DNA of 7,260 nt from NCBI GenBank assembly GCA_013003285.1, contig JABDJY010000113.1:1-7260 (forward strand), read 5' to 3'. Within the stretch, counting starts at the first letter, position 1. The number at the start of each line of letters is the position of its first letter. The DNA comes from Alphaproteobacteria bacterium. Lineage in GTDB: Bacteria; Pseudomonadota; Alphaproteobacteria; UBA6615. Below are positions 1 through 5,214 of the stretch, piece after piece. The position numbers and the translations under genes were made by a program. The notes under the pieces were generated by a model that had not been told where the DNA came from, did no database searches, and saw nothing but the letters and a program-made list of their open reading frames with translations.

Positions 1-112
1 CACCACTATCGTCGCTCGAGTGACACCGTCGAATGTTCGTTGGATATCGAAGCAGTATTGGGTCACACAGGTCGATTTGGCGCCCAACAAATAACCGGCC
101 GCCATGGTGTTT
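1..112. other. Left edge, downstream of the NTF2-like gene; no feature seen
   Basis: Between the window edge and the stop codon at 113 I find no convincing gene, promoter or terminator. A plus-strand open frame beginning at 33 is rich in Arg, Ser and Pro, overlaps the NTF2-like gene in antisense and has no ribosome site. Confidence 0.5.
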
Positions 113-706
113 CTACTCGCCGGCGAGCCAAGCCTCGCCACTGGCGAATAGCGCTTCGACTTCGGGTCCGTTGAGCCCCGGCATATCGGTTTTCACGGTA
201 AAGCCGGCGCCGGTCTGCAGATAGGCGAGGTGGCGGTAGCCATCAGGAAAGCGCGCGAGGATTTCCGGATCCAGTTTGACGGTTTGTGACGTGTCGACCG
301 GATCGAGGCGATCTTTCTCGTAGATACCTTGGCGGCGCACCATGCCCCAGCGTCCACCGCGTTTTTCGAACAGATCATAAAATCGAACAGTGCACACCAC
401 GTCGCAGATGACGTCATGGACCGGCGCCCGTTGGCCGATCGTCGCGCGGGTCTGCGCCACGGCGCGGTTGCCCGCGATATCGACCGTAGTACCCCCCAGA
501 ATATGCTGAGCGGTTACACCGCGTTCGTGCGACTGCCGGGCCCGGTCGATGAATTCGTCCACAGACCCCTGAAACATTGTCGCCGCCATGACGCCATCGT
601 CATGCCACAGCGAGCGAAACCGGTCCCAGTTTGCGGAATCGCGCCAGATCGCCCAATTCTCGATGATCTCTCGAATCTCTTGGCGTTCCATCACGTCATT
701 CGACAT
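113..706 (-). CDS. NTF2/SnoaL-like domain protein (nuclear transport factor 2 family)
   Basis: A 197-residue protein. The first ~130 residues have the look of a SnoaL-like (NTF2 fold) domain: an N-terminal helix with WRDSANWDRFRSLWHDDG (residues 21-38), then HILGGTTVDIAGNRAVAQT (68-86) and a strand with VRFYDLFEKRGGRWGMVRR (107-125). The last ~65 residues (DRLDP, FPDGYRHLAYLQT, DMPGLNGPEVEALF) form a tail longer than a bare SnoaL domain of about 130 residues. Such folds are small cone-shaped pockets used by isomerases, dehydratases, polyketide cyclases and ligand binders; the substrate here cannot be told. No signal peptide or membrane segment, so it is probably cytoplasmic. The start at 706 was chosen because an AAAGGA-type ribosome site lies 8 bases upstream (715-720 on the plus strand); longer in-frame starts up to 892 run into the divergent promoter region and add low-complexity sequence. 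It is divergent from the ECF sigma gene. Family call is firm, function unknown. Confidence 0.85.
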   Translation of the reverse strand: MSNDVMERQEIREIIENWAIWRDSANWDRFRSLWHDDGVMAATMFQGSVDEFIDRARQSHERGVTAQHILGGTTVDIAGNRAVAQTRATIGQRAPVHDVICDVVCTVRFYDLFEKRGGRWGMVRRQGIYEKDRLDPVDTSQTVKLDPEILARFPDGYRHLAYLQTGAGFTVKTDMPGLNGPEVEALFASGEAWLAGE

Positions 707-766
707 GTCATTGTTCCTTTGAATTACAGGTTGGTCGCCTCGGTTGGCTGTGCCGGTCGGTGTGAC

Positions 767-795
767 CATATACTGTCGATGCAGCTTTGCGACAA
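767..795 (-). promoter_or_regulatory. Candidate sigma-70 promoter for the NTF2-like gene
   Basis: On the minus strand there is TTGTCG (plus 790-795), a 17-base spacer, and TATATG (plus 767-772). Each hexamer matches its consensus at 4 of 6 positions and the spacing is ideal. Transcription would begin near 760, giving a leader of about 55 bases before the ATG at 706, which has its own ribosome site. Read by eye only; the match is moderate. Confidence 0.4.
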
Positions 796-937
796 CTGGC
801 GGCGTCCAGCTGGTGTCCGGGGTTCGCACATTGGCAGCAATTGAGATGGAGTGGCTCCTTTGGACGATGCGCCCATAAGGCGAAATATCCAAACGACCGG
901 AGAGACCGCCGTTGCGCCGGTCGCCCGTGCTGCGCCA

Positions 938-1534
938 ATGTCTGGCGATCTAGAAAATTCGACTTTGCTGGAAAAGTTGCGCGCCGGCGATGATGAGGCC
1001 TTCGAACAATTCGTGCGCCAGCATTCCGGCCGCGCGCTTGCCACGGCGCGACGGCTGCTGCGTGACGACGCTGCCGCGGCCGACTGCGTTCAGGAAGCCT
1101 TCCTGGCGGCGAGCCAGAATATTGGTGGGTTCGAGGGGCGGTCCAGCCTCGCGACTTGGCTGAACCGTATTACGATAAATCAGGCGCTAATGCATCTGCG
1201 CCGTCACAAGGCAAAGAAAGAGATACCGCTCGATCCGCTGTTGCCGCAGTTCGACGACAATCAATGCCGTATCGAACCGGCGCTTCACGTCGTCCGGACG
1301 GTCGAAGATATTATCGCCGATGCTCAACTTAAAGACATGATCACCAAAGGGATCGAGCAGTTGCCGGACGAGTATCGCGTCGTGTTGCTGTTGCGCGATA
1401 TCGAAGAAATGACGACACGAGAGGTTGCCTCAACGCTTGAAATAAGCGAGGGCGCGGTCAAGACACGGCTCCACCGTGCCCGCTCGGCCCTGAAGAAGAT
1501 ATTGGAGCCCCTTTGGCTGGAGTATGGCCCATGA
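938..1534 (+). CDS. ECF-family RNA polymerase sigma factor (sigma-70 regions 2 and 4 only)
   Basis: Directs RNA polymerase to a set of stress or envelope promoters. From ATG 938 the protein is 198 residues, typical for ECF sigmas. Region 2 spans about residues 20-90: AFEQFVRQH, then DCVQEAFLAA (49-58, the core-binding helix) and FEGRSSLATWLNRITINQ (65-82, promoter melting and -10 recognition). A linker of about 40 residues follows. Region 4 spans about 133-188, with LPDEYRVVLLLRDIEEMTTREVA and the helix-turn-helix SEGAVKTRLHRARSAL that reads the -35 element. There is no C-terminal extension. The start is uncertain: GTG 851 and TTG 860 are in frame upstream; a GGAG (848-851) sits 8 bases before TTG 860, while ATG 938 has no clear ribosome site but gives the normal family N-terminus. 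Its stop overlaps the start of the anti-sigma gene (ATGA, 1531-1534), so the two are co-transcribed and probably translationally coupled. The exact ECF group cannot be assigned by eye. Confidence 0.92.
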   Translation: MSGDLENSTLLEKLRAGDDEAFEQFVRQHSGRALATARRLLRDDAAAADCVQEAFLAASQNIGGFEGRSSLATWLNRITINQALMHLRRHKAKKEIPLDPLLPQFDDNQCRIEPALHVVRTVEDIIADAQLKDMITKGIEQLPDEYRVVLLLRDIEEMTTREVASTLEISEGAVKTRLHRARSALKKILEPLWLEYGP

Positions 1535-1842
1535 CCGCCCCGCAACGACCACGTCCCGCCCGCAAGCGCGCGTTGCATAAGTTTATTCCGGGTCTGATTA
1601 ATTGTGTTCAGTTCGAGGAATTCATGGTGAATTATTTCGAAGGGACGCTGCCGCCTGCACGTCGCATGAGTTTCAACGCCCACCTCAAGGTTTGCCGTGA
1701 GTGCCGCGACTATCTCGCGGCCTACAAGCAAACCATCGAGCTGGGAAAGGCGGCGTTCGAAAACCGCGACGGACCGCTGCCCGACGATGTACCGGAAGAT
1801 CTGGTGCAGGCTATTCTGGCGGCCCGCAATACCCCCGGATAG
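1531..1842 (+). CDS. Zinc-binding anti-sigma factor (ZAS / zf-HC2 type), soluble
   Basis: A 103-residue protein that very likely holds the upstream ECF sigma factor inactive. The ZAS signature is plain: His51-x3-Cys55-x2-Cys58 (HLKVCREC), preceded by Cys25 in CVQFEEFMVNYFEGTLPPA, so all four usual zinc ligands are present with normal spacing. In known ZAS proteins such as RsrA and ChrR this helical domain wraps the sigma factor, and in some members oxidation of the cysteines with zinc release frees it. The protein is short, with no transmembrane helix and no added sensor domain, so it is probably cytoplasmic. The N-terminus is basic (RPRPARKRALHK). ATG 1531 was chosen because it overlaps the sigma stop and a GGAG (1519-1522) lies 8 bases upstream; an in-frame ATG at 1513 would overlap the sigma gene further. 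Whether it senses redox, metal or something else is not shown by the sequence. Confidence 0.88.
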   Translation: MTAPQRPRPARKRALHKFIPGLINCVQFEEFMVNYFEGTLPPARRMSFNAHLKVCRECRDYLAAYKQTIELGKAAFENRDGPLPDDVPEDLVQAILAARNTPG

Positions 1843-1850
1843 GTCAACGC

Positions 1851-1880
1851 TGTAACCTTTTTGCCCCGCCGCGCATCTAT
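1851..1880 (+). promoter_or_regulatory. Possible ECF-type promoter ahead of the flavoprotein gene
   Basis: TGTAACC at 1851-1857 resembles the AAC-containing -35 elements of several ECF sigma factors. It is followed, about 16 bases on, by CATCTAT (1874-1880) as a possible -10. A start near 1887 would leave a leader of about 90 bases to ATG 1977. No good sigma-70 promoter is seen in this gap. The idea that the adjacent ECF factor uses it is inference; no second convincing copy of the element was found upstream of the sigma gene itself. Confidence 0.25.
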
Positions 1881-1976
1881 AGTTCGCGCGTAGGAATTGT
1901 CCGGCACATGGCGGGGCGTTCACCAGACGAGCCGCTCCACGATCGACAGAAACATTTAACAAGGAAGGCCAACACG

Positions 1977-2720
1977 ATGCTCAATGATCTCCAGCAGGAA
2001 TGGTGCGACACCAGCCGATGGGATTTTTCCGATCTCAAGGCGCTGTTTATCAATTGTACGCTCAAGCGTAGCCCCGGCATGTCTCACACCCAGGGGCTTA
2101 TCGACATCGCTTCCACGATTATGGACAAGAATGGCGTCAGTCATGAGACGATCCGGGCGGTCGACCACAACATCGCCTACGGCGTCTATGGCGACATGAC
2201 CGAGCATGGTTGGGATCAGGACGATTGGCCGGATATCTTCAAGAAGGTTGAGGCGGCCGATATTTTGGTGATTACCACGCCAATTTGGCTCGGCGAAAAA
2301 TCCTCAGTCTGCACCAAGGTGATCGAGCGTCTCTATGCCAATTCGAGCCAGCTGAACGAGCAGGGACAGTATGCTTACTATGGCCGTGTCGGGGGCTGTT
2401 TGGTGACCGGTAACGAGGATGGCGCCAAACATTGTGCCATGAACGTGCTCTATTCTCTGCAGCATTTGGGCTACGTAATTCCGCCGCAGGCCGATGCTGG
2501 ATGGCTCGGCGAGGCTGGGCCGGGACCGTCTTATCTCGACGAGGGTTCAGGTGGGCCTGAAAACGACTTCACCAACCGCAATACGACGTTTATGACGTGG
2601 AATCTGTTGCACGGCGCACGCATGATTAAGGATGCGGGTGGTTTTCCGGCGCATGGTAATCAACGAGCGGCCTGGGACGCTGGCTGCCGTTTCGACTCCG
2701 AGAATCCCGAGCATCGTTGA
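1977..2720 (+). CDS. Flavodoxin-fold NAD(P)H-dependent oxidoreductase (FMN reductase family)
   Basis: A 247-residue protein with the flavodoxin-like fold of NADPH-dependent FMN reductases and related quinone reductases. Strand 1 and the FMN phosphate loop are ALFINCTLKRSPGMSHT (residues 22-38); a second flavin loop is VITTPIWLGEKSS (98-110), where family members place residues against the isoalloxazine ring; a third is LVTGNEDGAKH (142-152). A C-terminal tail (170-247) with GWLGEAGPGPSYLDEG and FTNRNTTFMTWNLLHGARMI packs on the core in relatives. It probably binds FMN and passes electrons from NAD(P)H to a quinone, nitro compound or other acceptor; the true substrate is unknown. No signal peptide. 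The start is well supported by AAGGAAGG (1961-1968) 8 bases before the ATG; upstream in-frame codons overlap the anti-sigma gene and look non-coding. It lies 134 bases after the anti-sigma gene on the same strand and is a plausible member of that sigma factor's regulon. Confidence 0.85.
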   Translation: MLNDLQQEWCDTSRWDFSDLKALFINCTLKRSPGMSHTQGLIDIASTIMDKNGVSHETIRAVDHNIAYGVYGDMTEHGWDQDDWPDIFKKVEAADILVITTPIWLGEKSSVCTKVIERLYANSSQLNEQGQYAYYGRVGGCLVTGNEDGAKHCAMNVLYSLQHLGYVIPPQADAGWLGEAGPGPSYLDEGSGGPENDFTNRNTTFMTWNLLHGARMIKDAGGFPAHGNQRAAWDAGCRFDSENPEHR

Positions 2721-3034
2721 TGGTTGAGATGTCCAGCGTTGGCGAATAAACGTATATAGAGGAACGAGTTCATGTGATATTACTAAAAAAATTTCTCACG
2801 ACATGCTTAACGGCGTAGCAAAACTGCGGTGCGTAACGAATATTTAGGTTAATAGAAAATATTTTAAGTAAAGAAACTGTTAATCTGTTTCTAAATTGCT
2901 TAGTATTTTGCAGATTTTGGAGTTCTCCGTGGAACACCTATCAACGTTATAATTACTTATCTATCACTGTCTGGCTATCACAGCGGACAATCATCAGGGG
3001 GCCGGATCGGTCTGCTGCATTCCAGGAGGGTAAA
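2721..3034. other. AT-rich non-coding stretch upstream of the pilin gene
   Basis: A 314-base gap with no convincing gene on either strand. By hand count, 61 of 180 bases in 2761-2940 are G or C (34%), far below the flanking genes. It holds an inverted repeat (AATATTT at 2839-2845 and AAATATT at 2857-2863, 11-base loop), the palindrome AAAATATTTT (2856-2865), and several A/T runs of the kind that bend DNA or bind nucleoid proteins. It most likely carries the regulatory region of the pilin gene. No terminator is evident for the flavoprotein gene that ends at 2720. Confidence 0.6.
2948..2953 (+). promoter_or_regulatory. Candidate -10 element for the pilin gene
   Basis: A perfect TATAAT lies 81 bases before the pilin ATG, inside the AT-rich gap. 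No good TTGACA-like hexamer sits 16-18 bases upstream (the sequence there is CTCCGT), so an activator may be needed or the match may be chance in AT-rich DNA. Confidence 0.3.
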
Positions 3035-3250
3035 ATGTACGCTTTGACATATCTTCATACGTTGGCCTTGCGCCTGCGTAAAGACAAATCTGGTGCTGTC
3101 GCCACCGAATATGCGTTCTTGATTGCGTTTATAGCGATCGTGGCCGCTGCCGGCATGGGACTGCTGGGTGAGAATTTGAGCGCTTTCTTCGACGATATCG
3201 GCCAGGCGCTCGATAACGCCGGCGCCGCGATCCCGACCCTGCCGACCTGA
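3035..3250 (+). CDS. Flp-family type IVb pilin precursor
   Basis: A 71-residue prepilin, the usual size for Flp/Fap pilins, the subunits of thin adhesive fibres built by Tad machinery. The leader MYALTYLHTLALRLRKDKSG is followed by AVATEY. Prepilin peptidase (TadV/CpaA type) should cut after Gly20, leaving a mature protein of 51 residues with the diagnostic Glu at +5 and Tyr at +6. Residues 27-45 (AFLIAFIAIVAAAGMGLLG) are the hydrophobic helix that sits in the membrane before assembly and packs in the fibre core. The short C-terminal part (NLSAFFDDIGQALDNAGAAI) is typical. A strong ribosome site, AGGAGGG (3024-3030), lies 4 bases before the ATG, and a terminator follows, as expected for an abundant protein made from a single-gene transcript. 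None of the assembly genes (prepilin peptidase, secretin, ATPase, TadB/C) is in the window. Confidence 0.92.
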   Translation: MYALTYLHTLALRLRKDKSGAVATEYAFLIAFIAIVAAAGMGLLGENLSAFFDDIGQALDNAGAAIPTLPT

Positions 3251-3264
3251 TTTTTCGGCAGACG

Positions 3265-3283
3265 GTCGAGAAACGCTCTCGAC
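3265..3283 (+). other. Stem-loop in the 3' untranslated region of the pilin transcript
   Basis: GTCGAG (3265-3270) and CTCGAC (3278-3283) can pair in a perfect 6-bp stem with a 7-base loop, 15 bases after the pilin stop. No T-run follows, so it is not a terminator by itself; it could shield the message from 3' decay. Short enough that chance is possible. Confidence 0.3.
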
Positions 3284-3303
3284 GACACGAAACGACAAGA
3301 ACG

Positions 3304-3335
3304 AGGTCGGCGCAGCAGCGTCGGCCTTTTTCTTT
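3304..3335 (+). terminator. Rho-independent terminator of the pilin gene
   Basis: AGGTCGGCGC (3304-3313) pairs with GCGTCGGCCT (3318-3327) across the loop AGCA, giving about 10 bp with two G-U pairs in RNA, followed by TTTTTCTTT (3327-3335). It lies 54 bases after the pilin stop. On the other strand the stem would sit just after the pirin stop (3348), but the T-run there is poor, so it mainly serves the pilin transcript. Confidence 0.8.
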
Positions 3336-3347
3336 GCCTAATTGGCC

Positions 3348-4220
3348 TCAGGTCTCCGGCAAGGGAATGTATTCGTCATCGCCGGGAACGCGTTCAAATC
3401 GATTGTGTTTCCAATCGTCTTTGGCTTGTTCGATGCGTTCCTTCGAGCTCGACACGAAGTTCCACCAAATGTGACGGGGGCCGTCCATGGGGTCACCACC
3501 GAATAGCATGGTTCGGGATTCGCCAACCGCCGAGATCGAAACGTCCGCGCCGGGGGCAACCACCACCATTTGTCCCGCGATATATGTTTCGCCGGCAATG
3601 GAAACGCTACCATCGACGACATAAACAGCACGTTCTTCATGGTCGTCGGGCAGCGCTACCGACGCGCCGGCCGGCAATGGCGCATCGAGATAGAACATGT
3701 TCGAAAATGTCTGGACCGGCGCCGTATGGCCATAGGCATTGCCGACGATGAGCCTCAGCGTCGCGTCGCCTTGAGTGATTTCGGGAAGACTTTCGGCGCG
3801 GTGATGGAAAAAGCTCGGATCGGTCTCTTCGTCGGCCAGGGGCAAGCCAATCCAGGACTGAATGCCGTGCAGCCGGTGCTCGGCGGAATTGACCTCGGCG
3901 GCCGTGCGTTCCGAATGAGCGATGCCGCGGCCGGCCGTCATCCAGTTGACGTCGCCCGGTCGGATTGCCTGTTCAACACCCAGGCTGTCGCGATGCATAA
4001 TCTCGCCTTCGAATAAATAAGTTACCGTCGCGAGACCGATATGGGGGTGAGGGCGGACATTGACGCCTTCGCCGGCCGGGAACACCGCCGGTCCCATATG
4101 GTCGAAAAAGACGAATGGTCCGACGGTTCGCAGCGTTGCGGCCGGAAATACACGCCGTACGGAAAAACCACCAAGGTCTTTATCGCGGGAGTCGATAACG
4201 GCGGTAATGGGGCTGCTCAT
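3348..4220 (-). CDS. Pirin family protein (bicupin)
   Basis: A 290-residue protein of normal length for the family. The N-terminal cupin has RPHPHIGLATVTYLFEGEIMHRDSLG (residues 56-81) and MTAGRGIAHSERT (94-106), supplying the expected metal ligands His58, His60, His102 and Glu104; they line up with the iron ligands of human pirin. The second cupin (about 155-245) has LIVGNAYG and EERAVYVVDGSVSIAG. Characterised bacterial pirins include quercetin 2,3-dioxygenases and a protein that binds pyruvate dehydrogenase; which role applies here is unknown. Cytoplasmic, no signal peptide. ATG 4220 has GGAG (plus 4230-4233) 9 bases upstream. It is divergent from the dehydrogenase gene, with 148 bases between the starts, and converges on the pilin gene. 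No truncation or missing ligand. Confidence 0.93.
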   Translation of the reverse strand: MSSPITAVIDSRDKDLGGFSVRRVFPAATLRTVGPFVFFDHMGPAVFPAGEGVNVRPHPHIGLATVTYLFEGEIMHRDSLGVEQAIRPGDVNWMTAGRGIAHSERTAAEVNSAEHRLHGIQSWIGLPLADEETDPSFFHHRAESLPEITQGDATLRLIVGNAYGHTAPVQTFSNMFYLDAPLPAGASVALPDDHEERAVYVVDGSVSIAGETYIAGQMVVVAPGADVSISAVGESRTMLFGGDPMDGPRHIWWNFVSSSKERIEQAKDDWKHNRFERVPGDDEYIPLPET

Positions 4221-4368
4221 TGTATATGGCTCCGGGTCAGAGGGCGGTATCGCCTAGGTAGGTCTGGTTTTGCCGAGGGGCAAGTTGCGGCGGCTGGCGG
4301 CTCGGCTTTCCGCGACCGCTCGGTTAGATTATGCGCTGGACCGCACGACACAAAAAAGGAACTTGAAA
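4221..4368. promoter_or_regulatory. Divergent intergenic region between pirin and the SDR gene
   Basis: This 148-base gap must hold promoters for both genes. I find no strong sigma-70 promoter on either strand. A small inverted repeat, TTGCC-GAGG-GGCAA (4270-4283), could be a regulator site but its 5-bp arms are short. The ribosome sites for both genes lie at its ends (plus 4230-4233 for pirin, 4354-4360 for the dehydrogenase). Confidence 0.35.
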
Positions 4369-5178
4369 ATGAATGCACCGCTCGGCAACCCGATGTCGCT
4401 TTTCGATATATCAGGTAAATCGGCGCTTATTATTGGCGGCACCGGAACATTCGGCAGCGCCGCGGCGCGTGCGCTTACCGCCGCCGGCTGTCATCTCACC
4501 CTGGCCGATCGCAATAGCGACCGTCTGGCGTCCCTATCGGAAGAACTGACCGCAGCGGGTGGCAATGTCGCGACCGTGGAGAACTGGCCCGATACGGAGG
4601 CCAATGCGGCGGCGATCGTCGATGCGGTGGTGGATGCTCATGGCAGTCTCGACTTGATGTTCATCGCGCTGGGGACCAACGAGGTTGCCTTTATCGAAGA
4701 TCAGCCGTTCGACGATTGGCGCAAGGTGATGATCGCCAATCTCGATACCTATTGGCTGGCTTGCCAGGCCGCCGGGCGGCAATTCGCCAAACAGCCGGAC
4801 AATGGCGCCCGCAACAAGGTCGTCGTGGTGTCGTCGACCCGGGGCCGTCACGGTCTGCCGAGCGGCTATACCGGCTATTGCGCCTCGAAATCGGGCCTCG
4901 ACGGTATGGTCAAGGCGCTGGCCTGTGAATGGGGGTCGAAGGGCATCAACATTAATTCCATTGGCCCGACGGTGTTCCGCTCTCCGTTGGCCGAATGGAT
5001 GTTCTCCGAAGAAGAGCCGGGCCGGTCGGTGCGCGAGAAAATGCTCGACCGGGTGCCGGTCGGCCGGCTCAGCGAGACCGACGATCTGATCGGCGGTCTG
5101 ATCTATCTGCTGTCGCCGGCCTCCGATTATGTCACCGGACACACCCTCTATATCGACGGCGGCTATACCGCGGAATAA
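4369..5178 (+). CDS. Short-chain dehydrogenase/reductase (SDR), classical type
   Basis: A 269-residue NAD(P)-dependent oxidoreductase with a Rossmann fold. The cofactor loop is ALIIGGTGTFGSAAARAL (19-36), a variant of the usual TGxxxGxG. Asp47 in LTLADRNS (43-50), at the end of strand 2, would favour NAD(H). Asn124 in the helix ANLDTYW, Ser156 in VVVVSSTRG, Tyr170 and Lys174 in YTGYCASK complete the catalytic Asn-Ser-Tyr-Lys set. NINSIGPTVFRSPL (194-207) is the substrate-loop region, and YVTGHTLYIDGGYTAE is the normal C-terminus. The NNAG motif after strand 4 is replaced by ALGTNE (100-105). This pattern is common in enzymes annotated as gluconate 5-dehydrogenase or 3-oxoacyl-ACP reductase-like; the substrate cannot be named. 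ATG 4369 is set by AAAAGGA (4354-4360) 8 bases upstream; longer in-frame starts extend into the promoter region. Divergent from pirin and convergent with the membrane-protein gene. Confidence 0.92.
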   Translation: MNAPLGNPMSLFDISGKSALIIGGTGTFGSAAARALTAAGCHLTLADRNSDRLASLSEELTAAGGNVATVENWPDTEANAAAIVDAVVDAHGSLDLMFIALGTNEVAFIEDQPFDDWRKVMIANLDTYWLACQAAGRQFAKQPDNGARNKVVVVSSTRGRHGLPSGYTGYCASKSGLDGMVKALACEWGSKGININSIGPTVFRSPLAEWMFSEEEPGRSVREKMLDRVPVGRLSETDDLIGGLIYLLSPASDYVTGHTLYIDGGYTAE

Positions 5179-5206
5179 AGGTGGGCGCCGCAGGCAACGC
5201 CCGCCT
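5179..5206 (-). terminator. Hairpin between convergent genes, probable terminator for the minus-strand pair
   Basis: AGGTGGGCG (5179-5187) and CGCCCGCCT (5198-5206) pair over 9 bp, including one non-Watson-Crick position, with a 10-base loop. Read on the minus strand the stem is followed by TTTATT, a passable U-tract, so it would end the MarR/membrane-protein transcript; on the plus strand no T-run follows, although it lies directly after the SDR stop and may still slow polymerase. It fills the 36-base gap between the two convergent stops. Confidence 0.5.
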
Positions 5207-5214
5207 CTCCGGGT

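Noticed and set aside
761..790. TGTGACC upstream of the sigma gene as a second copy of the TGTAACC element
   Set aside because: One mismatch in the -35-like part and no matching -10 at the same spacing; it also overlaps the better minus-strand promoter candidate.
33..844. Plus-strand open frames at 33-224 and 329-844 opposite the NTF2-like gene
   Set aside because: Both overlap a strongly supported gene in antisense, have no ribosome site and show no recognisable protein features; long antisense frames are expected in GC-rich DNA.
1324..1962. Minus-strand open frame of about 212 codons opposite the sigma and anti-sigma genes
   Set aside because: It lies fully across two genes with clear domains, is rich in Arg and Ser, and matches no family I recognise.
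2761..2765. GGAAC boxes at 2761 and 2931 as EcfG-type general-stress promoters for the pilin
   Set aside because: At the required 16-17 base spacing neither is followed by a GTT-type -10, so the matches are probably chance.
4534..5142. Minus-strand open frame of 202 codons opposite the SDR gene
   Set aside because: Arg/His/Gly-rich shadow of the SDR; the plus-strand frame has intact catalytic motifs.
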